From NCBI RefSeq assembly GCF_032118995.1, contig NC_092661.1, forward strand, positions 14,677,506 through 14,741,505: a stretch of 64,000 bases of DNA, given 5' to 3'. The notes beneath the pieces were generated by a model, which did no database searches, was not told the origin of the DNA, and saw only the letters and a list, made by a program, of their open reading frames with translations. This stretch comes from Asterias amurensis (lineage: Eukaryota; Echinodermata; Asteroidea; Forcipulatida; Asteriidae). Both the position numbers and the translations under genes were made by a program. Positions 8,676 through 20,489 of the stretch are shown here, piece by piece. How positions within the stretch are numbered: position 1 is the stretch's first letter; every line of letters begins with the position of its first letter.

Positions 8676-10838
8676 GGCGCCCACACAGTGCACGATTCCA
8701 GTCAAAGATATTATTCAGTCTACCGAACCTGCACTCAAACATCTAGACAAGACATTCGTCAACCATATCCGCATCCAGATTCTTCAAACTCTTCAAACAC
8801 CAAGTTACCAAGACCCAACACAAGCAAGCAAGAACACGCCACTATCCGAGCCCTGAACAAAGACAAGTCTATCCACATCATGTCAACGAACATTGGTAAT
8901 GCCACCGTGTTCATGTGCACAACAGATTCTGACCACAAGGTAACCGACATCCTGTCAACTGATACCTACCAACGCCTGCCAAGTAACTCCTGTTCAGTCA
9001 TAGAACGCACCCCCACTGCTAAATTCTGCACTCTCTATCAAGCGCAGGTCATAGACAACACCATGTACCGTCACCTCAAGCCATCCGCATCCGCCTAATC
9101 ACGTTTTTTTGGCCAACCTTAAGAGCCACAAGCCAGATGTTCCTCTCCGTCCCATCGTGGCGTCCCGGGGTCACCCACCTACAATACTGCAAGACACCCC
9201 ACCAAGACCCTTCATCCACTAGTTGGCCTCACTGAACATAACATTAACAACTCAAGCAAGTTCGTCGACATTATCAAATACATACATCTCCGTCCAACTG
9301 AGATCCTTGTCAGTTTTGACATCATGTCACTATTCACCAACATACCAACTGAAGAAGCATGCAACATCGCCGAACAATGCCTTCAAGCCTAACCTACACT
9401 GACAGACCGCACAAGACTCACTCCAGAACAAGTCCACGACCTCCTTATCACCTGCTTCTCCGCTTTTAGATTCAGGTGGCGAGACAAATTCTACGAACAA
9501 ACCTCTGGGGCCACCATGGGATCTCCTTTATCCCCAGTCCTGATGGATTTGTTCATGGAGGAGTTTTAACTTGACGGTATCAAGAACGCCAATCTTTGCC
9601 CCAACCTCAGGTTCCGCTACATTGACGACACCTTTGTGGTTTTGGCCCAACGGCAAGACAGCACTCCAAAAGTTCTTCCATCAACTGAACAGTCAATATC
9701 TACGTATCCGATTCAACATGGAACAAGAACAAAACAATGCTATCTCCTTCCTAGGTGCCGAAGTAACAAGACAAGCTGATGGCACTCTAGCCCACACGGT
9801 ACATCACAAGCCAACGCACACCAACAGATACATTCACAACTCATTATTCCACCATCCTCGCATCAAGTCTGCTGTCTCCAACACCTTGGTCCGTTGGACC
9901 TTGGACACCTGTGACAAGGGCAGCTTGAAGCAGGAACTACAACACATCAAGACATCACGTCAACCTAATGGCTACAAAACTTTCAACCTCAGCGAGCCCA
10001 AGCCAAGTCTCACACCAGATGAACTACCAGAGTTCAAGGCTGCAATCTCCCTCCCAAACATTGGCCTGTCTTCTCACAAGCTTCAACGTATCTTCATTCA
10101 AGCTCATGTCAAGACCGTCCATACAGCATCAAACAAGATTCAAGCATCACTCCACACACACAAGGACAAGCAAGACACTCGAGACAAAGCCAGCGTTTAC
10201 CACATTCCCTGCGATTACTGTGAAGTATACATCGTGGAACCAGGGCGCAATATCTCAACAAGAATCAAGGAACACAAAGCACATGGCACACTGGAACACC
10301 TCAACAATTCAGCCATCATCAAATATTCACACGAACACGACAGCATCATCAAGGGGAATCAAGCCAAACTCATAGCTCATGTACAGTCCTGGCACAAATG
10401 CAGAGTCGGGGAGGCCATCGATATACAAGCCACCATACAGTTCCAGAAGACATCGGTTTCTTCATTAACGACATCTGGTCACACATCCTCAAGCCAACCC
10501 TTCCAGCAGCAGCTCACCACAAGAATGTCACACTCCAATGCACACACATCCAGCCAGCAATCAACTCACATGCATTACCGGCCAAGAACAGCTTTGATCC
10601 ATCCCGCCCAAATGCTCATCCATCCAGCACTTCTAAAGTTCGACCATCGCCTGTAGTCCAACATTCTCCTGAAGACGAGCAGAATAAACTGTTAGAAACA
10701 TCGAGACCAAACCTGCTCTTTCCAGAGCCAATACTCACCTTAAGAGGTTTACACATGGTTGTCCCCGTAAATTCTTATTTCTCCACACCATGCAAAGCTT
10801 CAAACAATACATATCCAAGATGGGATTAAATCGCAACA
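8676..10838 (+). mobile_element. Penelope-like element, block 2 right arm (plus)
   Basis: Plus arm, head-to-head with the preceding minus arm. It carries the RT N-terminal stretch (about 8685-9098), the palm, and the endonuclease segment from 9571. The 3' tail has CTGAAGACGAGCAGAATAAA at about 10670. The right flank is the second copy of the 34-bp repeat. Confidence 0.88.
9571..10656 (+). CDS. PLE connector and endonuclease region (block 2, plus)
   Basis: 361-residue open segment matching 2816-4075 through the GIY-YIG-type region (SVYHIPCDYCEVYIVEPGR). Beyond the DIQ segment its reading frame differs from the other three blocks, giving a shorter, unrelated C-terminus. Confidence 0.65.
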   Translation: MTVSRTPIFAPTSGSATLTTPLWFWPNGKTALQKFFHQLNSQYLRIRFNMEQEQNNAISFLGAEVTRQADGTLAHTVHHKPTHTNRYIHNSLFHHPRIKSAVSNTLVRWTLDTCDKGSLKQELQHIKTSRQPNGYKTFNLSEPKPSLTPDELPEFKAAISLPNIGLSSHKLQRIFIQAHVKTVHTASNKIQASLHTHKDKQDTRDKASVYHIPCDYCEVYIVEPGRNISTRIKEHKAHGTLEHLNNSAIIKYSHEHDSIIKGNQAKLIAHVQSWHKCRVGEAIDIQATIQFQKTSVSSLTTSGHTSSSQPFQQQLTTRMSHSNAHTSSQQSTHMHYRPRTALIHPAQMLIHPALLKFDHRL

Positions 10839-10874
10839 AACCTAGGTAGAATAGCTAGAGAATGATCTCTTTAT
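10838..10874. repeat. 34-bp direct repeat right of PLE block 2
   Basis: AACCTAGGTAGAATAGCTAG followed by AGAATGATCTCTTTA, partner of the copy at 6633-6666. Equivalent right-hand copies lie at about 4083-4118, 27423-27458 and 34177-34213. Confidence 0.5.
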
Positions 10875-11402
10875 ACTCAAAACTCTATTTCGAGATGCAT
10901 TTTTCTCAATGTCTGTATTTTTTCTTTAATTTTTTTACGGCGACGGTGATCCATCTGCCTATTGAAAACCAACGGAAACTGCACCATTCCAGTTGCGGCC
11001 ATGAAGACATCAATGGGAGCTGTGTATCTTCGACGAAAACGACAGGAAAAGGTAAGTTTATTTTAAGGGACCGTAAGTTGTTGTGATTTATCCTGAAATC
11101 AAGATTATGTCTAGATTTAAAAGGGGCTCCATGCTAAAATTTAGCTTTGAAAATCACCAGTTTTCCAATTGCTAGAGTCCTCATGAAAAAAATCTAAACC
11201 TCGCAGCATGAATATTGTTCTATGGTGAAAAGTATTTAATGAGAATAGTGGTTTTGTAATAACTTGATTGGCATATATTTCAGGAGTCTGCAGTTCTGCT
11301 GGGTATGTGGTGTGCTACCTGCCGATGACCAAAAGCCATGATGCAACAGTGCCTGACTATGCGGACAGCATCCCAGCTGTCTTTTAAGTGCACCAAACAT
11401 AG
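10875..11402 (+). pseudogene. Degenerate two-exon cassette C3
   Basis: Exon 1 ends at 11051 at a GTAAGTTTAT donor. Exon 2 runs from 11284 (after TTTCAG) to a TAG at 11400-11402. One exon 2 frame reads GVCSSAGYVVCYLPMTKSHD then PDYADSIPAVF. The intron is short (232 bp) and free of MITEs, so this copy shows the basic cassette. Frames disagree with cassette C4 by small indels. Function unknown. Confidence 0.42.
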
Positions 11403-11432
11403 GTAGATAGCTAGAGAATGATCTCTTTAATC

Positions 11433-11949
11433 TCTAAACTCTGTTGGGGAAGTGCTTTTTGCTAATAGTTTGTATTTGTCGTTTATTTTTTACGGCGACG
11501 GTGAACTGGTGAAATGTTTAACCATCTGCCCATGGGAGTCCAGTTGAAACTGCACATGCCGGCCATGAAGTAATCATTGGGACCTTTGTACGCTGTGAGC
11601 AAAATGACAAGACAGGGTAAGTTTATTTTTAGTTTAATTGTTGGCAAATTTTGTGATTTTGACTGGAGCATAACTGTTTTCCTCTTCTGGATTAGTGATG
11701 TGAAAAAAATAACATTGTATTACATAAATGTGCCAAATACAACCTTGCAACATGAACTATAATTGTTCTACAGTAAAAAGTATTTGGTGAAAATAACTAT
11801 ACTGAAATGTCTTAATTGACATATATTTCAGGAGTCTGCAGATCTGCTTGGGTTACCTGCTGATAACAAGCGCCAACATGAAAACAGCCGAGAGGATGCC
11901 TGCCTATGCGGACAACATCCCAGTTGTCATTGAAGTGCACCAAACATAG
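11433..11949 (+). pseudogene. Degenerate two-exon cassette C4
   Basis: Exon 1 ends at 11616 (GHEVIIGTFVRCEQNDKTG before the donor). Exon 2 spans 11832-11949. Spliced in that frame the product continues to AERMPAYADNIPVVIEVHQT and a stop, making this the most open of the nine cassettes. The intron is 215 bp. No similarity was recognised. Confidence 0.45.
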
Positions 11950-12344
11950 GTAGATAGCTAGAGAATGATCTCTTTAATCTCAAAACTTCATTTCGCAGTG
12001 CATTTCATTTGCTTGGATCCTTTTTGTTCTTAAGCAGCTCTATGAAAGTTGGCCCTGATGATCCATGTCTTGATATGGTACTAATGCGAGCTAGCATTGT
12101 AATTTTATTGTAGATGATTGTGACGACTGCGTGTCAACATGGACCATGAAGGTGATACATCATGGCTTGAGGAGATAGACTTATTCCTCAGCTACTCACC
12201 AGGGTCCTAAGTGGAATTTGAAGGTATGATCTGTTTTAGCGAAGCTTGAGATGAAAGTTTAGAAATCCATACAAGTGCAGACAATAGACATTTCTTAGGT
12301 TTCATTATTCAAACATAGTCCCATATACCTTAATAATAATAATA

Positions 12345-12660
12345 ATAAACAGTTCTTATATAGCGCAAATTACAAAATAAAGTCTCTAAGGGCTTCTATG
12401 ATTGAAAAGATGGGTTTTAAGTTTAGATTTAAATGTTCGTAGCGTGGCACAGTCTATGATATTGTTCAGAAGAGAGTTCCAAAGTCTTGGAGAAGCATAT
12501 TTGAAGGAGCGATGACCGTTGACCTTGTCTGAAAAATGTATGTTAAAGCATGCGCCAGGAGGGTCACTGAGTGAGGGATATGCATACTTAATAAAAAGCA
12601 ATTCTTGATATAGTATACACACATCTTTGACCTTTAAATCCAAATCTCGCTCTAATTATT
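12345..12660 (-). mobile_element. LINE 3' fragment (RT C-terminus)
   Basis: The minus-strand ORF 12643-12386 (85 residues) contains NGHRSFKYASPRLWNSL and ATLRTFKSKLKTHLFN, the conserved C-terminal block of CR1/L2/Jockey-like LINE ORF2. The 3' end shows GCGCTATATAAGAACTGTTT and a TTA microsatellite, the usual tail of these LINEs. 5'-truncated. Confidence 0.75.
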
Positions 12661-12795
12661 TTTTTCTTTCTTTTTTGATCATATTTAATACAGGATTAAC
12701 ACGTTCGAACATCTTCAAGTTGGACGCGTGAAGATGCTGTGCCACCTTATGCAACACCAATAAAACACTTGCTTCACCACCTCATCTAAGGCATC

Positions 12796-12985
12796 ATGAC
12801 AACAGATGAACATTGTCAACAGAATGAACCCAAAGAACACAAACGAGACGAAGAGGCAGACCAAGTTGGCGTTAGATGGATGACATCAGAGAATTTGGAA
12901 GCGTCACTTGGATGCGACAAGCGCAAGAACGATCAAGGTGGAATGGTGATGAAGAGGCCTTACTTCTGCAGTATGTAGCGACATT
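12796..12985 (+). mobile_element. Decayed LINE ORF2 C-terminal remnant
   Basis: One plus frame from about 12852 reads RGRPSWR, a stop, then MDDIREFGSVTWMRQAQERS and RWNGDEEA. This resembles the extreme C-terminus of RTE/Jockey-type LINE ORF2 proteins. The right duplicate (36196-36300) is shorter. Only the end of the protein is present, with an internal stop. Confidence 0.45.
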
Positions 12986-13089
12986 ATCTAGATAGATATT
13001 TTGCCACTTTCACAAAAATATTTACTCTGTACAAAGTCAAGACAACATAAGGTTATTTGTAAAAGTAAACTCACTACCAATAAAAAGTA

Positions 13090-16000
13090 AACAAGTGTGT
13101 TAAGGACTGTATATAAGTGGTGATTTATGTAATGAAGTTTTGTATTGTAATAATGAATTAAATATAAATTGTAACTTTTATTTTGTGTCACTCTGTAATT
13201 CAATTAGTTATTAATCTAATTGTTTACATGGTATCTGTTCAGGGGTACCCTCACATGGTGGCCACCATGTTTTTTTACTGGTTACTATATGAAAACATGT
13301 AAATATTGTGACACACTTGGGGTTTAGAACTCTTTTTAAAGTTTGTTATGTCAAAGGTCATGACCTTGTGTGTGTTTGAGTACTCATTAACCAGGTTTAT
13401 TATTACAAAGGTCTAGACATTGTTCATGGTATTTATTAAGGATAATCAGTCCAGTTTTGGAGTACTCTTAACGTCGTTAAACAAGTGTGTTAAGGACTGT
13501 TTATAAGTGGTGATTTATGTAATGAAGTTTTGTATTGTAATAATGAATTAATTAAAAATTGTAACTTTTATTTTGTGTCACTCTGTAATTCAATTATTTG
13601 TTATTCTATTGTTTACATGGTATCTGTTCTGGGGTACCCTCACATGGTGGCTACCATGTTTCTTTACTGGTTACTATATGAAGACATGTCAATATTGTGA
13701 CACACTTGGGGTTTAGTAACTCTTGTTAAAGTTTTTAATGTCAAAGGTCATGACCTTGTGTGTGTGTTTGAGTACTCATTAAACAGGTTTATAGTTACAA
13801 AGGTCTAGACATTGTCCATGGTATTTATATGGATAATCAGTCCAGTTTTCGAGTACTCTTAAGACGTTAAATAAGTGTGTTAAGGACTGTTAGTGGTGGT
13901 ATATGTAATGAAGTTTTGTATTTTGATAATAAATTAAAATTGTAACTTTTATTTTGTGTCACTCTGTAATTCAATTATTTGTTATTCTTATTGTTTACAT
14001 GGTATCTGTTCTGGGGTACCCTCACATGGTGGCCACCATGTTTTTTTACTGGTTACTATATGAAGACATGTAAATATTGTGACACACTTGGGGTTTAGTA
14101 ACTCTTGTTAAAGTTTGTAATGTCAAAGGTCATGACCTTGTGTGTGTTTGAGTACTCATTAACCAGGTTTATTATTACAAAGGTCTAGACATTGTTCATG
14201 GTATTTGTTAGGGATAATCAGTCCAGTTTTTGAGTACTCTTAACGACGTTAAACAAGTGTGTTAAGGACTGTATATAAGTGGCGATTTATGTAATGAAGT
14301 TTTGTATTGTAATAATGAATTAAATATAGATTGTAACTTTTGTTTTGTGTCACTCTGTAATTCAATTATTTATTATTTTAATTATTAACATGGTATCTCT
14401 TCTGGGGTACCCTCACATGGTGGCCACCATGTTTTTTTACTGGTTACTATATGAAGACATGTAAATATGGTGACACACTTGGGGTTAAGAACTCTTTTTA
14501 AAGTTTGTTATGTCAAAGGTCATGACCTTGTGTGTGTTTGAGTACTCATTAACCAGGTTTATTATTACAATGGTCTAGACATATTGTTCATGGTATTTGT
14601 TAAGGATAATCAGTCCAGTTTTTGAGTGCTCTTAACTTTGTTAGAAAAATGTGTTAAGGACTGTATATAAGTGGTGATTTATGTAATGAAGTTTTGTATT
14701 GTAATAATGAATTAAATATAAATTGTAACTTTTATTTTGTGTCACTCTGTAATTCAATTATTTGTTATTCTAATTGTTTACATGGTATCTGTTCTGGGGT
14801 ACCCTCACATAGTGGCCAGCATGTTTCTTTACTGGTTACTATATGAAGACATGTAAATATTGTGACACACTTGGGGTTTAGTAACTCTTTTTAAAGTTTG
14901 TTATGTCAAAGGTCATGACCTTGTGTGTGTTTGAGTACTCATTAACCAGGTTTATTATTACAAAGGTCTAGACATTGTTCATGGTGATTGTTAGGGATAA
15001 TCAGTCCAGTTTTTGAGTACTCTTAACGACGTTAAACAAGTGTGTTAAGGACTGTATATAAGTGGCGATTTATGTAATGAAGTTTTGTATTGTAATAATG
15101 AATTAAATATAAATTGTAACTTTTGTTTTGTGTCACTCTGTAATTCAATTATTTATTATTTTAATTATTAACATGGTATCTTTTCTGGGGTACCCTCACA
15201 TGGTGGCCACCATGTTTTTTTACTGGTTACTATATGAAGACATGTAAATATTGTGACACACTTGGGGTTTAGAACTCTTTTTAAAGTTTGTTATGTCAAA
15301 GGTCATGACCTTGTGTGTGTTTGAGTACTCATTAACCAAGTTTATTATTACAATGGTCTAGACATATTGTTCATGGTATTTGTTAAGGATAATCAGTCCA
15401 GTTTTTGAGTGCTCTTAACTACGTTAGAAAAATGTGTTAAGGACTGTATATAAGTGGTGATTTATGTAATAAAGTTTGGTATTATAATAATGAATTAATT
15501 ATAAATTGTAACTTTTATTTTGTGTCACTCTGTAATTCAATTATTTGTTATTCTAATTGTTTACATGGTATCTATTCTGGGGTACCCTCACATGGTGGCC
15601 ACCATGTTTTTTTACTGGTTACTATATGAAGACATGTAAATATTGTGACACACTTGGGGTTTAGTAACTCTTTTTAAAGTTTGTTATGTCAAAGGTCATG
15701 ACCTTGTGTGTGTTTGAGTACTCATTAACCAGGTTTATTATTACAAAGGTCTAGACATTGTTCATGGTGATTGTTAGGGATAATCAGTCCAGTTTTTGAG
15801 TACTCTTAACGACGTTAAACAAGTGTGTTAAGGACTGTATATAAGTGGCGATTTATGTAATGAAGTTTTGTATTGTAATAATGAACTACATATAAATTGT
15901 AACTTTTGTTTTGTGTCACTCTGTAATTCAATTATTTGTTATTCTAATTGTTTACATGGTATCTATTCTGGGGTACCCTCACATGGTGGCCACCATGTTT

Positions 16001-16600
16001 TTTTACTGGTTACTATATGAAGACATGTAAATATTGTGACACACTTGGGGTTTAGTAACTCTTTTTAAAGTTTGTTATGTCAAAGGTCATGACCTTGTGT
16101 GTGTTTGAGTACTCATTAACCAGGTTTATAATTACAAAGGTCTAGCCATTGTCCATGGTATTTATATGGATTATCAGTCCAGTTTTTGAGTACTCTAAGA
16201 GTCTTAACGACGTTAAAAAAGTGTGTTAAGGACTGTATATAAGTGTTGATTTATGTAATGAAGTTTTGTATCGTAATAATGAATTAATTATAAATTGTAA
16301 CCTTTTATTTTGTGTCACCCTGTAATTCAATTATTTATTATTCTAATTATTAACATGGTATCTGTTTGGGGTACCCTCACATGGTGGCCACCATGTTTTT
16401 TACTGGTTACTATAGGAAGACATGTAAATATTGTGACACACTTGGGGTTTGAAGTAACTCTTTTTCAAAGGTCATGACCTTGTGTGTGTTTGAGTACTCA
16501 TTCACCAGGTTTATTATTACAAAGGTCTAGACATTTTCCACGGTATTTATTAAGGGTATGCAGTCCAGTTTTGGAGTACTCTTAACGACGTTATTTGATA
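13090..16600. repeat. Satellite array 1: 9 units of ~390 bp
   Basis: Unit starts (GTGTGTTAAGGACTG) at about 13095, 13485, 13875, 14257, 14650, 15040, 15432, 15823 and 16221. Each unit holds a GGGTACCC site, the palindrome ACATGGTGGCCACCATGT or a near match, and the palindrome AAGGTCATGACCTT. Most also have TTAACGACGTTAA or a variant. From 14257 to 15823 two unit types alternate, giving a dimer of about 782 bp. Confidence 0.93.
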
Positions 16601-17385
16601 ACAAGGTTATGACATTGTTTATGGTGTTTACATGTATATACGGTTTCGAGTACTCATTAACGAGGTTTTGTAATTACAAAGGTCATGCCATTTTCTAGGG
16701 TTTTTATGAAGGGTGTTTGATTCAGGGAATGACCGGGTTGGTGGCTGGCGCTGTAAGGTTGACATTGTTTGCAGTGTTAATTATGGGTGTTTGAGTACTC
16801 ATTAACGATGTATTATGATCTCTTTTCACTGTTAATTGTGGGGTGGGAGATGACAACCTTCACGTGGTCCACCCTGTTGTTAACTAATTGTCATCAAACA
16901 ATAGAGCTTTATAACCATGTTTATAAAGCTCTATGCACCAAACCAATTTGTTAATGACATTGTGATGACATTTTCTTTGGTGTTTATTTAGAGAGTTTGA
17001 GTACTCATTAAGGTTGACATTGTTTGCAGTGTTAATTTAGTGTGTTTGAGTACTCATTAACGATGTATTAGGATCTCTTTTAACTGTTAATTGTGGGGTG
17101 GGAGATGACAACCTTCACGTGGTCCACCCTGTTGTTAACTAATTGTCATCAAACAATAGAGCTATATAAACAAAGCTCTATGCAGCAAAAACAAAATTTT
17201 AATTACAAGGTCATGACATTTTCTAGGGGGTTTGAGTACTCATTAACGATGTAGATTTTAAACGATCTCTTTAAACAGTTATTTGTGGGGTGGGAGGTGA
17301 CAACCTTCACGTGGTCCATCCTGTTGTTAACTAATTGTCATCAAACATTAGAGCTATGCATATACAAGTTTAAAGCTCTATACAT
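16600..17385. repeat. Decayed satellite edge with three hairpin repeats
   Basis: Diverged 190-250-bp repeats: GTTTGAGTACTCATTAACGA, then GGTGGGAGATGACAACCTTC and CACGTGGTCCACCCTGTTGT, each ending in a small inverted repeat (16901-16934, 17154-17182, 17349-17382). They share the GAGTACTC element with the satellite and look like an older edge of it. Confidence 0.6.
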
Positions 17386-19507
17386 CAAACCATACCCTTT
17401 TCATGAAATGCCCGCAGTAGATTTGAACAAATGTGTGAAAATGTTGTTTGTTCTTTTATGCAAATCACTTGTTTATTTTGTAAGATGTTACGGGAAACAG
17501 CAGGGTCACGGCAAACGTGCGGCGTGCGCCGTCTCCGTTTTAATTAAGTAAACTCATTTTGGGGAAGATGTATGCTGTTTAGTGTAACCCGTTCGTATGT
17601 ACGCAAAAGAAACAAAACAAAGCGCCCGCCTAGCGCGTTAGCGCTGCTGGAATAGAACGCGCGTATGTCATGTAACCCTGACGTCATAATCAATTCCATA
17701 AAAAAAATTACGAAATTGTAACATTTTGCCCATTTTTTTGACACCGAAAAAATATGTTTCCCGCAGTAAAAATGTAAAAAGCTAACAACGGCAACATTCT
17801 TCAAGATACTTAAAATATGCATTCAAATCTCTAACGTAATGGGAAACAGTCAGGGTCACGGCAAACGTGAAGGGTTCATAAAAAAAGAGTTATATTCATA
17901 ACACACTTTGCGACGGTTTTTCTTTAAAATGTGCATTTATACGGTTAAACAATTTTGACAACCCTTCATTTAGCAAAACATCTCAAGATAATCCTCCTTC
18001 ATTTTAAGTGTTGTTCAAATATTTCCCACCAAGCGGAGCGTTTTACTGACGTGCTTATGAACACTCGGATTTTCTCATGAATTCTCAAAGGGTCTGGGAG
18101 CGCCTATTCTGATCACGATTTTGCAAAGAAACGCTGCGCGTCAGCTTCATTATCTCGTAGTTGTGCACTGACTGAGCCAAAAGGGAATTAATGACTTGAT
18201 GAACTTTTAAGAATGTTCATGATCAGTCCATGCATCAAACAGTTCATGACATGTTCATCACAGCAGTTCATGAACCAAGTTCATGAACTGATCCTTTCCA
18301 TTAATGGACAAGTTAAAAACGTTTTGTGTGTGTTCATAAAAGTCAATTTATAAGCTTTCTTTGCAGTTAATGAACTTCTAATGAATAATCATAACTCAAC
18401 TGTGTATTAACTTAACTCCCTGTTTACAAATTGGTATACATTTTTCTTCTAAATTTAATTATTTACAGTTTCTGTATGTCAGTGATAGTAGTGATCATTA
18501 GTATCATAATTACCAAGCACTTTACTCTGACAAGTTTTGTTCCTGCCCTTTAGGTGTACAGTAATTAGTTTTAAAAATTTCAATTTATTTGCCAGGTTAA
18601 CATTACGCATTTATAAAATAAAGACATTGATCATGTGAAACAAGAAACAACTGTGTGATGTAGAATGATCATTGTAAAGTAATAGAAAACACCCTGCCCT
18701 GTAAAACACTCTGCATTGTTTTGTTGTCAAATGAAAATGTGCCTGTGTGAATTATGATTAATTTTGTTCACCTAAAAGAACTCGGGCAAATTCCGAGTCG
18801 GTTTCCTTTGATTTTGAAACTTGGCACGGTGACAGTTTTATTAAAGAGATAGTTACACAGTAAGTAGTAGTGTTTGTTTTGAAGAACATCGTTGGTTATC
18901 AGCTCTTATTCTAGAAATTAAAACGTCACTTTGTATACAACATAAATTTGTCTTGCAACAGTCTCTTTAAATCCTCCATAACAACACATCGAACAAATGG
19001 AAGAAACAAATCAAGCAGGGACAATCTTCATTATTTGCACAAATTTAAAGTTGTCATTTTTGCCACTATTTACACTAATGTATGTATACATAAGCCGTGA
19101 TAGTAGTAAAATTTACGTATATAATTTTCACCTAAAATCTTCAAGCAAATGTTTCTTGAAACAACCCCAAACAAAAGTGTCAATAACATAGACAAAAGGA
19201 ATGACGGGAGGTTTTATATGGCCTCAACATTATTACTTATTTTTCTACCTTGTAGAAATGCCGAAAACTACAAATTTTTTGCATTAACAAGTGCAAATAA
19301 CCAGTGGAGCCTTACGTGTTTCTAAGTTTTGCTCTTTGCTTGGCAAATAAAACCATATTTGTTGTAATCTAGCGACTGTTTACATCGCGCACAGAGAGGT
19401 AAAAGATTTGCCACGATTTTACGGACACCTTGAAAACAGGACCTCCTCCTTATCGCACATATTATTACAGTTAATCGCACTCATATTACAATTTATTGCA
19501 AAATATT
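17386..19507. other. Non-coding flank of left duplicate
   Basis: No convincing gene. ORFs here are short, lack recognisable domains, and none is supported by splice sites or codon pattern. It contains a cluster of TTCATGAAC-like motifs (18214-18290). It ends at the duplication breakpoint at 19507. Confidence 0.6.
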
Positions 19508-19875
19508 ACATTTTTTGCATACATATGTTCCTCATACCTATGTTTAATAAATCATCCTCTCCTTTCATGGACCATTCTTTGTCCTCATCACTTTACTCTC
19601 ATTGGTTCATAGCCACCCACAAAGACTTTGATTTACTAGAATCTAACCCTTTTTTTCTGGTTCCTTCCTTTAAAACCTTTCTCCTCTTTTTCTATGGAAA
19701 TGTAATTGTTTGAACATTCATAAAGCATTGATATTAAGTTTAAATATTAAGTTTAAATATATATAAAGGTTACAATACTAATTATTAAACAAAAAAGTTT
19801 TAACAAAAAAAAATTAACAAAATGTATATAAAAACAAATTTTTTAATGAAAGTCTCTGATTGGTCAAAACCCAGT

Positions 19876-19930
19876 CACGTGTGAGAGTGTTAACGGTGGT
19901 ATAAATACCGGCTTTGGAAAATAGCGAATA
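19876..19930 (+). promoter_or_regulatory. Putative TATA core promoter with E-box
   Basis: CACGTG at 19876-19881 lies just upstream of TATAAATA at 19900-19907. The following 150 bp is CpG-rich. No ORF follows on the plus strand, so any transcript may be non-coding. Confidence 0.25.
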
Positions 19931-20289
19931 AGTGGCCACTTAACCAGCATACATTGTGTAAACCTTGCGCGTTGCACTGTATCGCACGCTTATATCCCTG
20001 TTAGTTTTATTGCAACTTCGCGCACTTACGCGTACGCGCGCTGAAAATGTATCAATTTTGAGTGCGCGCGAGTAACATGTGCGCGCGTATAAACTGACGA
20101 CGCCGAGCTCATGCGCGCGTTTTAATGCACAAGGAACAGCTATCGTCCAATCATTTGCCTCCTTTGACCCCAGTGAAGGCGCTGAACAGATCATTAATTA
20201 AAAGAGTCACTGGTCTCAAAGATCAGTAATGTGATTAACGCACGAAAGAGATTGGAACCATCAAAAGCTCAAAATATGGCCCGTTCGGC

Positions 20290-20485
20290 TCGGTCCGTTA
20301 ACAGCGCCAGCCACCAACCCGGTCATTACCACGCAGTGAAGACCGGGTACGAACACTGTTATTCCCTAAATAAACCACAAGGGAAGTTGACTGGGTACAT
20401 TTTTAAAATGACTTTGGGATGAACACAGAAAAATTGACTAGAGCGGGATTTCAACCAACGACCTCCGGTTTAACGATTATGTTAC
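20290..20485 (-). mobile_element. tRNA-derived SINE-like fragment (minus)
   Basis: The minus strand reads GGTCGTTGGTTGAAATCCCG, a Pol III B-box (GGTTGAAATCC) in a tRNA T-arm context, followed by a non-tRNA body. The body includes CACCAACCCGGTCATT on the plus strand, which recurs in reverse at about 16725. The 5' part with the A-box is lost in AT-rich DNA. Confidence 0.4.
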
Positions 20486-20489
20486 AATT

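Larger units (their letters stand above)
1..19507. repeat. Left copy of ~20-kb segmental duplication
   Basis: Base 1 corresponds to 23341 and base 19507 to 43585, with the same order of elements and near-identical sequence throughout: two inverted Penelope-like blocks, exon cassettes, LINE remnants, satellite and flank. The length difference (19.5 against 20.2 kb) is mostly two extra satellite units in the right copy. Similarity ends after the shared string TTGCAAAATATT. The left edge of this copy lies outside the window. The near identity suggests a recent duplication, or continuing exchange between copies. Confidence 0.9.

Noticed and set aside
12796-12978. 60-residue plus ORF (MTTDEHCQQN...)
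   Set aside because: Another frame of the same DNA resembles a LINE ORF2 C-terminus; the ORF is a shadow and is not kept in the right duplicate.
13090-16600. CRISPR-like array
   Set aside because: Units of about 390 bp with no short repeat/spacer alternation, in eukaryotic satellite context.
17285-17551. 88-residue ORF in the satellite edge
   Set aside because: Runs from degenerate repeat DNA into plain flank; no domain, signal peptide or splice support.
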